NCBI RefSeq assembly: GCF_004115155.1
Contig: NZ_RDSM01000003.1
Span: 248,001-312,000 of the forward strand
Direction: 5' to 3'
Source: Granulicella sibirica
GTDB lineage: Bacteria; Acidobacteriota; Terriglobia; Terriglobales; Acidobacteriaceae
Length of the DNA stretch: 64,000 bases
In this document: piece after piece, positions 35,315-44,000 of the stretch
Layout: each line of letters starts with the position of its first letter
How positions within the stretch are numbered: position 1 is the first letter of the stretch
The notes under the pieces: model-generated
What the model saw: the letters and a program-made list of their open reading frames with translations, nothing else
What the model was told of the DNA's origin: nothing
Database searches by the model: none
Made by a program: the position numbers and the translations under genes

Positions 35315-35345
35315 TATCTAAACTCATCCGATAGATGGATGTCAA
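35315..35345 (-). promoter_or_regulatory. Candidate sigma-70 promoter of the Oar-type receptor gene
   Basis: On the minus strand a perfect TTGACA -35 box (35340-35345) is followed after 17-19 bases by a T/A-rich stretch TTTAGATA that could serve as a weak -10. Transcription would begin around 35308, directly before the tandem operators. Confidence 0.45.
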
Positions 35346-35419
35346 CCTGGACAAAAAGTGGATCTCGCGTCAGCTTGGTCTGGGGGGCGACACGCCAGAT
35401 TGCAAGGCATCGCTAGAAG

Positions 35420-35431
35420 ACAATCGATTGT
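35420..35431. promoter_or_regulatory. Third, related palindrome upstream of the receptor promoter
   Basis: ACAATCGATTGT is a perfect 12-base palindrome. With its left flank it reads AGACAATCG, the same 9 bases found on one strand of both tandem operators. It lies about 130-150 bases from them on the far side of the promoter, as an auxiliary operator for DNA looping would. Confidence 0.45.
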
Positions 35432-35548
35432 TTCGAAAGAATGCTCAAAGGTCTTAGCACTGTGGCCGAGACCGGGACCGCAACTCTTGAAAGGAAAGCC
35501 CTTAGCGAACGAGCCTGCCGGATCCAGCTCGCTCCCGAGCCCCTGCAT

Positions 35549-35674
35549 TCACCATTCTGCTTCGATCTCAAGATCAACGTCTCTCGCGAGCAACGCCATG
35601 CCGGCGGCTAACTCGTGCTGGCTTATGAACGGAAACTCATCCGGGATTGTCTTGAGGGGAACGCGGATGTCCAT
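35549..35674 (-). CDS. Small ORF, 41 residues, unrecognised
   Basis: From the ATG at 35674 the frame encodes 41 residues beginning MDIRVPLKTIPDEFPFISQH and ending RDVDLEIEAEW. The composition is balanced and protein-like (amphipathic, acidic C-terminus), unlike shadow frames in this G+C-rich DNA. It lies 88 bases after the stop of the regulator at 35763 on the same strand and so could be its last operon member or a fragment of a lost gene. No good ribosome site precedes the ATG, so confidence is low. Confidence 0.3.
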   Translation of the reverse strand: MDIRVPLKTIPDEFPFISQHELAAGMALLARDVDLEIEAEW

Positions 35675-35762
35675 GCGCGGCATTCATGGGTCGCAGGCTC
35701 AGCATCAACATCCGTCGATCGACCACGGCACTCTGCGCTTTCGGAGGGCGAGAGTTCGGGCT

Positions 35763-37034
35763 CTACCAGTACTCGCGCGCCAGAATAACCGGCGGGCCGA
35801 AGCGATCATCGATGATCTGGGTCCGGAAGACAATCTCGAGGTTGCGGCCAGCCCATCCTTTCGGTGCATTCGCCATAATCGAACGCGCCAGTGCCGGATC
35901 GGTCAGCAGTTGAATGCCCGCCGTCGTGCCATTCTGCCCTAGTCCGGCGACGATCAGCACCGGCTTGGCGGTCATGGTGTCCATCTCACGGGCCACCACG
36001 CCGTAGTCCTGCTGCAACGATGCAAATGGCTGTGCCAGGTCAATCGACCAGGCCGGATCGGCCTGCTTGCGATTACTCGTGATGGCGTAGGTCATACTCT
36101 CACCCCGGCGGGTGACCGAGTACGGCAGTGGCTCAAGGAAACGCATCGTCCATGGATTGTCGACTGCCCCGAGCAGGATCGCGGGACCGTGCTGCAGGTC
36201 CTCGAAGCTTGTCTCGGACGACAGAAGTGTGGTGTACGGCCGATTCCAACTGCCCAGCGTTCCTGCCAGCTTCCCGAGAGCCACGCTGTCGTTGAAGTCC
36301 ACCAGCCTGTTGTCGCGGATGTGCACAAACACACTGGTATTGGCCGTCTCGCGCGCCGCCGGAAGCAGGGCTGACTTCGAGACATCGGCAAGCACCAGGG
36401 CAATCGGATTGGGACTGGTGCGGATTGGTGCCCAGACGTCGGCCGCGTTTGCCGCCCCCAAAGCGGGGCGATGCCACACGAAAACCGCCAGGGTCACCAG
36501 GAGCAATACGCCAACCAGCAAGCCCCCGCCCAGGTACCCGGCATTCCTCGTCCGTGGTGCTGGCGAGAGCGCAGGCTCAGCGACGTGATGATCCTCAGCC
36601 GCCGCCTTTTGTGCTGCGGCGGAACTGACGGCAGGAGTTTCATTCCCAGGCAGGCCGGACGGCCAGGAAAATGCCGGGACGTAGGATCCCGGATGCAACT
36701 CGATGTGCACCTCGTCGGCATGTTCGGGCTGTTTGTAGTACTGCGTCAGCCGCTTGCGCACTTCGGCTGCGGTCAGACGCACGGTCGGATCGAGGCTGGT
36801 ATCGTAGCTCGGCTGTCGTCCGAATACCTCCATGCCGATCGTCCGTTCCTTCAACTCTCCGTCGGCACCCCGCAAGGTCTCCTCGACCACGTAGCGAAGA
36901 AAGGCTGGGTAGCGCCGGCTTTGCCGGAACAGTGGACTCGTCAGCAGCGCGGTCATCTGCTCCATCACCTGTTCCCGCTCTGCTTCATTGAACGGAGAAG
37001 ACGAATGCTTGGCGGCTTCATCGATCGACGGCAC
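35763..37034 (-). CDS. Membrane-anchored regulator-like protein (rhizobial/acidobacterial cyclase-type N-domain), function unproven
   Basis: The start is uncertain: the frame opens at a TTG (37064), but a GTG at 37032-37034 has TGAGG about 9 bases upstream and is preferred (423 residues). Residues about 20-135 form a conserved alpha-helical domain (LLTSPLFRQSRRYPAFLRYV, LKERTIGMEVFGRQPSYDTS, LDPTVRLTAAEVRKRLTQYY, IELHPGSYVPAF) that in other bacteria sits in front of adenylate-cyclase or TPR regulators. After a proline/alanine linker comes one membrane helix (GGGLLVGVLLLVTLAVFVW) and a periplasmic domain of about 230 residues. It is divergent from the GH3 gene and read towards the operator-bearing receptor, so it may control either. 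The call is by architecture. Confidence 0.6.
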   Translation of the reverse strand: MPSIDEAAKHSSSPFNEAEREQVMEQMTALLTSPLFRQSRRYPAFLRYVVEETLRGADGELKERTIGMEVFGRQPSYDTSLDPTVRLTAAEVRKRLTQYYKQPEHADEVHIELHPGSYVPAFSWPSGLPGNETPAVSSAAAQKAAAEDHHVAEPALSPAPRTRNAGYLGGGLLVGVLLLVTLAVFVWHRPALGAANAADVWAPIRTSPNPIALVLADVSKSALLPAARETANTSVFVHIRDNRLVDFNDSVALGKLAGTLGSWNRPYTTLLSSETSFEDLQHGPAILLGAVDNPWTMRFLEPLPYSVTRRGESMTYAITSNRKQADPAWSIDLAQPFASLQQDYGVVAREMDTMTAKPVLIVAGLGQNGTTAGIQLLTDPALARSIMANAPKGWAGRNLEIVFRTQIIDDRFGPPVILAREYW

Positions 37035-37246
37035 TCGTTTCAACCTCACTGATAAGAGTAACAAATCGCTTGATACATTTGGCTAACTTATTTAGTTTCA
37101 ATGCGCCGCGCCTTTGATTCCGGAACAGTACCGGTTACGGCCTTCCCAAACGACTCCAACAAAGAAGCAGCATGATCGTGTTCTGCCGAACTCCGCGCCG
37201 CACACTCACGGCTGCTCTTCTGGTGGACAGGAATGAGGTTGTACCG

Positions 37247-39490
37247 ATGGTGATGATGTGGAATGTACTTGGCCGCGTGGGAGCGGTCGTTCTGGGACTG
37301 TCCCTGCCCTCAATGGTTCTGGCGCAGGCCGCAGTGCCGCGCCCCTGGGACGACAAAACACTCAGTCCCCAGCAGCGCGCCGAACTGGTCGTCAAGGAGA
37401 TGACGCTGGACGAGAAGATCGCCCTCATTCACGGCTATGGCATGCCGATGGAGGTGACTGGCCCGAGCGAGAGCAGTGGCGGCGCCGGTGGCAATGCAGG
37501 AGTGCCTCGCCTCGGCATTCCGCGCATCGAAATGGCGGACGCTGCCTATGGCGTCACCCGCAGCGCATCCAACGGACGCTACTCCACGGCCTTGCCGAGC
37601 GTTCTGGGAGCGGCGGCGAGCTGGGACCCACAGTCGGCCTATACCTACGGCAAACTGATCGGCACTGAACTGCGTCTGCAGGGCTACAACATGACCCTCG
37701 GTGGTGGCGTCAACCTGACCCGTGAGCCCCGCGACGGACGAACGTTCGAGTACGCTGGCGAGGATCCATTGCTGGCCGGCACCATGGATGGCCACCTGAT
37801 GCGCGGCGAGCAGGACCAGCACGTGCTCGGCGACATCAAGCACTACGCCATGAACGATCAGGAAGACGGCCGATTCGCCGTCAACTCCATCATCGACAAG
37901 CGCTCGATGCGTGAAAGCGATCTGTTGGCCTTCCAGATTGCGCTCGAGATTGCCAAACCAGCCGCCGTGATGTGCTCCTACAACCGCGTCAACGGCGATT
38001 ACTCCTGCGAAAACGACTACCTGCTGCGCGACGTCTTGAAGCGCGACTTCCAATTCCAGGGCTTCGTCGTCTCGGACTGGGGCGGCACACACAGCACTGT
38101 CAAAGCTTCGCATGCCGGTCTCGACATGGAACAGCCAGAGGACTTCTTCTACGGCGCCGCGATGAAGGCGGCAGTCGAATCCGGGAAGGTATCGGCGGCC
38201 GAGCTGAATGACCACGTACTTCGCATCCTGCGCGCCGAGTTTGCCTCCGGCGTCGTCGACGATCCCCCACAAAAGGGAGTCGTCGATGTCGATGCGGGGA
38301 ACCACATCGCGCAGGCGCTCGCCGAAAAGAGCATCGTGCTGCTCAAGAACAAGAGCAACATTCTGCCGCTCGACGCCACTAGGCCCATGACGATCGCAGT
38401 GATCGGCGGACATGCCGATCAGGGTCTGATCACCGGCGGCGGATCGGCGCAGGTCGACCCTCCGGGCGGTTCGCCGGTCCCGCCTCCCCCTCCGGGCAAC
38501 GGCATCTTCGATGCCTTCATTCGCCCGGCGTTCTCGCGTGACGCCCCGTTGGCCGCGATTCGAGCCGAGTTCCCCAACGCCAGGGTGGTCTTCGACTCCG
38601 GAAGCGACCCCGCAACAGCCGCGGAGATCGCCCGCAAGGCCGACGTCGCCATCGTCTTCGGCTACCAATGGTCAGCCGAATCGGTGGACCTGAAGACGCT
38701 CGACCTCGGCCCGGACCAGGATGCCCTGATCAGCGCGGTAGGTGCGGCGCAGCCGAAGACGATCGCCGTGGTGGAATCGGGCGGACCGATCGTAATGCCC
38801 TGGCACGATAAGGTAGCCACGATCGTGGAGGCGTGGTTCCCCGGCATTCGCGGGTCCGAGGCCCTGGCTCGCGTGCTCTCAGGCGCGGTCAACCCGACGG
38901 CCAAGCTTCCGGTCACCTTCCCCATGACCGAGGCCGATCTCGCGCACCCTAGCCATAACGATGCGCCGGTCGCCTCCCAGCCGCGCATGGAAAAAGGCAT
39001 GGATCTGCACGCAATCATGAAGCAGATGGGAGACGGCTATCCTGCCTTCCCGGAGAACTACAGCGAGGGCCTGAAGGTCGGCTACAAGTGGTTCGACGCG
39101 GAAGGCAAGACGCCTCTTTTCCCTTTTGGCTTCGGCCTTTCATATACCACGTACGCGTACTCCGATCTGACGGTGGAACCAGCCTCCGAAGGCTTGACCG
39201 TGCACTTTACTGTGCGCAATACCGGCTCCCGTCCGGGAGACGAGATTGCCGAAGTCTACGCCGCGCTGCCCTCGGCTGCCGGCGAACCGCCCCATCGCCT
39301 GGTGGGTTGGTCGAAGCTGGCTCTTTCCCCCGGCGAGAGCAAAGAGGCCACGATCACTGTCGACCGGCGCATGCTGTCGGTCTTCAGCGAGAAGCGTGAC
39401 GACTGGGAGGTCGTTCCTGGTGCTTACCGAATCTTGGCTGGCAGCAACTCGCGCGACCTGGGCCTTGAGAAGACTGTCTCGCTGAAGTAA
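37247..39490 (+). CDS. GH3 family beta-glucosidase/xylosidase, secreted
   Basis: The ATG at 37247 is chosen because a signal peptide follows at once (VLGRVGAVVLGLSLPSMVLAQ); the frame is open to 37172. The 747-residue product has the GH3 (alpha/beta)8 barrel (ELVVKEMTLDEKIALIHGYG, GGVNLTREPRDGRTFEYAGE, DIKHYAMNDQE), nucleophile Asp277 in FVVSDWGGTHS, the alpha/beta sandwich domain (IAVIGGHADQG, VVESGGPIVMPWHD, PGIRGSEALARVLSG) and a C-terminal fibronectin III-like domain (RPGDEIAEVYAALPS, LSPGESKEATITVDRRMLSV). It releases beta-linked glucose or xylose from oligosaccharides in the periplasm. The porin 83 bases downstream probably shares its transcript. Confidence 0.93.
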   Translation: MVMMWNVLGRVGAVVLGLSLPSMVLAQAAVPRPWDDKTLSPQQRAELVVKEMTLDEKIALIHGYGMPMEVTGPSESSGGAGGNAGVPRLGIPRIEMADAAYGVTRSASNGRYSTALPSVLGAAASWDPQSAYTYGKLIGTELRLQGYNMTLGGGVNLTREPRDGRTFEYAGEDPLLAGTMDGHLMRGEQDQHVLGDIKHYAMNDQEDGRFAVNSIIDKRSMRESDLLAFQIALEIAKPAAVMCSYNRVNGDYSCENDYLLRDVLKRDFQFQGFVVSDWGGTHSTVKASHAGLDMEQPEDFFYGAAMKAAVESGKVSAAELNDHVLRILRAEFASGVVDDPPQKGVVDVDAGNHIAQALAEKSIVLLKNKSNILPLDATRPMTIAVIGGHADQGLITGGGSAQVDPPGGSPVPPPPPGNGIFDAFIRPAFSRDAPLAAIRAEFPNARVVFDSGSDPATAAEIARKADVAIVFGYQWSAESVDLKTLDLGPDQDALISAVGAAQPKTIAVVESGGPIVMPWHDKVATIVEAWFPGIRGSEALARVLSGAVNPTAKLPVTFPMTEADLAHPSHNDAPVASQPRMEKGMDLHAIMKQMGDGYPAFPENYSEGLKVGYKWFDAEGKTPLFPFGFGLSYTTYAYSDLTVEPASEGLTVHFTVRNTGSRPGDEIAEVYAALPSAAGEPPHRLVGWSKLALSPGESKEATITVDRRMLSVFSEKRDDWEVVPGAYRILAGSNSRDLGLEKTVSLK

Positions 39491-39496
39491 TTCCGT

Positions 39497-39527
39497 GTGT
39501 ACAGGCGGCGATTCGTCGCCTGTACAC
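39497..39527. promoter_or_regulatory. Hairpin between GH3 and porin genes
   Basis: An 11-base perfect stem GTGTACAGGCG (39497-39507) with its complement at 39517-39527 and a 9-base loop. It begins 6 bases after the GH3 stop, and no proper T run follows, so it may be a leaky terminator or a processing signal that sets different levels for the two genes. Confidence 0.5.
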
Positions 39528-39573
39528 GCCTTTGCATGACCGGCTCCGAGCCGGCCTAAGGAACAAGTACGTC

Positions 39574-40965
39574 ATGAAACAACTCATCCCTGCGACGGGC
39601 CGTTCTGGCCTGCATGCCACCTTCTTCGCCATCTTCCTTCTCTCCGCATGCGGAGCTTCCGCTCAGCAGAGCGATAACACCACCCCGGCCGCCGTCGCCG
39701 CCAGGGGTGAGGCCGATCAGAATCCACCGTCAACCGACTACGAACATCCCGGCGGCCGCGATATCGAGGACCTGAATCTTCGTGGCGGTTACCTGAAGCT
39801 GCCACCCTTTTCAGAGACAGTCTTCGGCCTCGAGAACCCCGTGACCCAGAACCTCGCGAAGCACGGTATAGGCCTTTACGACATCGACGACAACGACTTC
39901 ACCTACAACACACTCTCTGCACCGGCGCCGCTCGCGCAACAAACGTATACCGGGCAGCGGCCAACCTGGAAGAGCTCCCACTACCCGATGCTGACCTGGG
40001 ATCTGCGACAGCTCGGCGTGAAGGGAGGTCAGTTGGAAGTCATGGGCACCGTCCAGAAGATCAGCTGGAACGCCGGTGGCCCGAACGCGATTGGGTTCGG
40101 AGCACTCGCGTACTACCAGAGCCTCTTCAAAGGCCACCTGGAACTCAAGGGTGGTTACATCGATAACGACTTCGAGTACGTCGGCACCGCAATAGGCGGC
40201 CAGGCATCATCCGGTTCCCTCGGCGTCTTCGCCTCGCTGCCATTCGAAGTCGGCATGAGCTATCTGCCGATGACGACGCCAGCCTTCAACGTAAACGTTC
40301 ATTATCCGCACCATGTCTACACCAAGATAGGGCTTCAACGTTCGATGGATCCCAAGGGAGGCGTTACCGAGGCCGCACGCGACACCATCGGCCTGCGCTT
40401 CGCTCCCAAGGGAGACGGGCTGCTCACCATCTACGAGGGAGGCTATCAACACGATGCGGATGCGAAGACTCACCAGATGTGGCTGCGCGGTGGCTACATG
40501 TATAACACCACGCACTTCACCAATCTGAAGACCGGAGGCCAGACCACCAACAACATGTTGGGCTACCTGCTTGCGGACCGTCAGCTTTGGAAGACAGACC
40601 CTGCTCAGCCGTATCGCGGCCTCTATGCCGGCGTGTCGGCGATGGATGCGCCGGCAACGCAAAACTCCTACAGCCAGTACTACGAGGCGCGCCTGTACAT
40701 GCGCGCACCCTTCCACAGCCGCCCGGCCGATATGGCGAGCATCGTCAGCTCACACACCACCTACAGCCCGTACGCAAAGTACAACGCCGTCGCCTCGGGC
40801 TCAACCTATTGGAACGGTGCCACCAGCTTGACGGGCAGCTACACCCTCCGCCTGGCACGGGGCACCTACTTCACGCCCGGCATCAGCTACACCAACGGTC
40901 CGGATATCGCGCCCAGAAATAAGAGCTCACTGAACTTGCTGGCAGTCTTTAGTATCTTCTTCTAA
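39574..40965 (+). CDS. OprB-type carbohydrate-selective porin
   Basis: The ATG at 39574 follows an AAGGA ribosome site; the open frame from 39532 has no signal. The 463-residue product has a signal peptide (LHATFFAIFLLSACGASAQ), then a 16-strand-type beta-barrel with alternating aromatic strands and a terminal Phe (NLLAVFSIFF). Blocks such as HYPMLTWDLRQLGVKGGQLE, GALAYYQSLFKGHLELKGGY and GLYAGVSAMDAP fit OprB-family porins that pass mono- and disaccharides. Being downstream of the GH3 enzyme, it probably brings oligosaccharides in or lets the periplasmic glucosidase receive substrate. Confidence 0.75.
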   Translation: MKQLIPATGRSGLHATFFAIFLLSACGASAQQSDNTTPAAVAARGEADQNPPSTDYEHPGGRDIEDLNLRGGYLKLPPFSETVFGLENPVTQNLAKHGIGLYDIDDNDFTYNTLSAPAPLAQQTYTGQRPTWKSSHYPMLTWDLRQLGVKGGQLEVMGTVQKISWNAGGPNAIGFGALAYYQSLFKGHLELKGGYIDNDFEYVGTAIGGQASSGSLGVFASLPFEVGMSYLPMTTPAFNVNVHYPHHVYTKIGLQRSMDPKGGVTEAARDTIGLRFAPKGDGLLTIYEGGYQHDADAKTHQMWLRGGYMYNTTHFTNLKTGGQTTNNMLGYLLADRQLWKTDPAQPYRGLYAGVSAMDAPATQNSYSQYYEARLYMRAPFHSRPADMASIVSSHTTYSPYAKYNAVASGSTYWNGATSLTGSYTLRLARGTYFTPGISYTNGPDIAPRNKSSLNLLAVFSIFF

Positions 40966-40978
40966 GTCCATGAAGGGT

Positions 40979-41005
40979 TCCGGTCTCGATTCGCAAGAGG
41001 CCGGA
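40979..41005. terminator. Weak bidirectional hairpin between convergent genes
   Basis: A 9-base stem (40979-40987 with 40997-41005, one mismatch that can pair as G-U on one strand) with a 9-base loop, in the gap between the porin and the sedolisin. No T run follows. Confidence 0.35.
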
Positions 41006-41047
41006 GCACCCTCGACTCACTTCCCCGTCTTCCAACGGAAGCTCGCT

Positions 41048-44000
41048 CTAATTCCCCGTTCCACTCACCGTGATCAGCTGCGGAGATGCCACGCCGTTAT
41101 CTGCGATGCTCAAAGTAGCTTTGAATGCCGCAGCCGATAAAGGAGCGAATGCAACAGCGACCGTGCAGTTTGCGTTCGGAGCCAGGGATGCGCCACATGT
41201 GTTCAACATCGCAAAATCGGCCGGGTTCGTTCCGCCCAATGTAATCGACAGCAGACTCAGAGTGGCCGCACCAGTATTGGTCAGAGTCACGGCCTGTGCT
41301 GACGATGTCGTACCCGTTTTCGTCGCGGCGAAGGCAACATTCGCCGTGCTGAGCTTCACCGAAGGCATGGCTGTTCCCGTCCCACTGAGTGCGATGCTCT
41401 GTGGTGACCCTGCCGCATTATCCGTAATGCTAATCGTTCCCTTAGCTGCGGCAGCCGAGGTTGGTTTGAACGCGGCATAGATGATGCAGCTTCCACCTGC
41501 TGCAAGCGTGGAACCGCAACTGTTGAGCTGGGTAAAGGAAGCAGGATTGCTCCCGCCAATCACGATAGAACTGATGGAAGCAATTCCTGTTCCAGTGTTC
41601 TTCAAGGCGATCGCTTGCGCCGAACTCGTGACGCCGGTGACCGTATTCGGAAAGACAATGGAGGCGGGCGTAACCGTAACGCTTATGGTGGCAGCAACAC
41701 CCGTACCAGTCAGAGCAACAAGCTGAGGCGATCCCGTTGCATTATCTGCTACCGACAACGAAGCCGTGAGCGACCCAGCCGCGGCAGGCTTGAATTCCAC
41801 CGAGATCGTGCAGCTCGCCGCAGCCGCCAGGGATGTCCCGCAGGTCGTGGCGGACTTGAGGAACGACGTCGCATTGGTTCCGGTGAAGCCGACGGTGCCG
41901 AGCGTAACCGCCGCAGTCCCAGTGTTCTTCACGGTCACGACCTGGGCCGCGCTCGTCACTCCGACCGTCGTCGAAGCAAAGGTGAGCGACGTCGGGGATA
42001 CAGCAACCGTCAGGGTCGCGGCGCCCGTGCCGGCCAGGGAAACAAGCTGGGGCGATCCCGTTGCATTATCTGCAACCGATAGCGAAGCCGCAAGAGACCC
42101 GGCCGTAGCAGGCTTGAACTCCACCGAGATCGTGCAGCTCGCCGCAGCCGCTAGAGACGTCCCGCATGTCGTCGCCGACTTGAGGAACGAAGACGCATTG
42201 GTGCCGGTGAAGCTGACGGTGCCGAGCGTAACCGATGCGGTCCCGCTATTTTTTACTGTGACCACCTGGGCTGCGCTCGTCACCCCGACTGTCGTCGAAG
42301 CAAAGGTGAGTGAGGTTGGCGATACAGCAACCGTTAGAGCCGCAGCACCCGTCCCAGCCAGGGAAACCAATTGAGGCGATCCCGTTGCGTTATCTGCGAC
42401 CGATAGAGAGGCTTTAAGCGCGCCTGTCGTGACAGGTTTGAACTCCACGGAGATCGTGCAGCTCGCCGCAGCAGCCAGGGACGTCCCGCCTGTCGTGGCG
42501 GACTTGAGGAACGATGTCGCATTGGTTCCGGTAAAGCTCACGGTGCCGAGCGTAACCGCCGCGGCCCCCGTGTTCTTCACTGTCACCACCTGCGCCGCGC
42601 TCGTCGCTCCAACTGTCGTCGAAGCAAAGGTGAGCGACGTCGGCGATACAGCAACCGTCAGGGCCGCGGCACCCGTTCCGGCAAGGGCTACAAGTTGAGG
42701 CGATCCCGTTGCGTTATCCGCGACCGACAACGAAGCCGTAAGCGACCCCGCCGAAGCAGGTTTGAACTCCACGGAGATCGTGCAGCTCGCCGCAGCCGCC
42801 AGGGACGTCCCGCAGGTCGTGGCGGACTTGAGGAACGACGTCGCATTGGTCCCGGTAAAGCTCACGGTGCCGAGCGTAACCGTCGCGGTCCCTGTGTTCT
42901 TCACGGTCACTGACTGGGCTGCGCTCGTCGCACCGGCCGCCGTAGAGGCAAAGGTGAGCGACGTTGGCGATACAGCAACCGTCAGGGCCGGCGCCACGCC
43001 TGTTCCACTTACAGCAACTGTCTGCGTGCCGGAGCCCGCGGTGTCGGTAATGGTCAAAGTCGCAGGAAGCGCTCCGGCGGCCTTCGGGGTAAAGGTCAAG
43101 GTGAAGGTGCAGGAGGCGCTTGCGGCTAAGCTTGTGCCGCACGTCGTGGCTACGCTATACGAAGTAGAGCCAGTTCCTGAGAGAACATAGCTCTTGATCG
43201 TGACGGCGGTGGTCCCGGTGTTCTTCAGCGTCGCAACCTCTTTGGTTGTGCTGGAAACGCCCTCGGCCGTCGACGGGAAGGTCACACTCGTTGGTGTCAC
43301 CGTTACAGTTCCGGCCTGCGTAGCCGACGGCCATGCATTCACAAGGTTGGCAACGTTGAAGGAGCCGAGGCCGGTCGTGAGGTCATATCCAGTGGTGGCG
43401 TTGTATCCACTAAGAATGCCCGCCTGATCGCCTGTCGTGTTCGTCACGCAATCCGTATCTCCTGTAAAGCAGACAGCCGCGTTCGAGCCGGAAGTCGTGT
43501 CATAAAAAATGCAGGTATTGCCTGCTGCCACGGTGTTGGAGTTACAGGCGGAGTAGTTCTCCTTAGCGGCCAACTGATAGAAGACGGGATTCGCAAGTCC
43601 TTGAGCGCTACCCGTCTTCTGGATAACCAGGGCCATGATACCCGCGGTCAAAGGCGATGCCGCTGAAGTACCGCCATTTTCCTGATACACGATATAGTTC
43701 GGATTGGTGTAATCGCAGGATGTCTCGGGAGACGCTGTCGCTTGACATATCAGGAGCGCACTTCCCGGAATCCCTGTACTACTCTGGAATCCGTAGGCTG
43801 CAAACATCGAAACGTCTGGAAGGTCACGCTTCCCGTCCGCGGGAATGCCCGCGACCCCGGTCTGCCAACTCGGCTTGGCATACCCTCCCGAGCATGTTGA
43901 AGGAGCCGTCCCGGATGGAGTCGTACAGCGGCTTACACCTCCGCTTCCGGAAGCCATCTCAACCAGGCCCGGAGAACCGCTGACCGCGTCGTTGCACAGT

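Noticed and set aside
37310..38668. 452-codon minus-strand open frame inside the GH3 gene
   Set aside because: The GH3 frame has all family motifs including the nucleophile; the antisense frame has none.
41699..42994. Regular repeats that could suggest a CRISPR array or satellite
   Set aside because: The period is 324 bases, in frame, and encodes 108-residue Ig-like domains of the protease.
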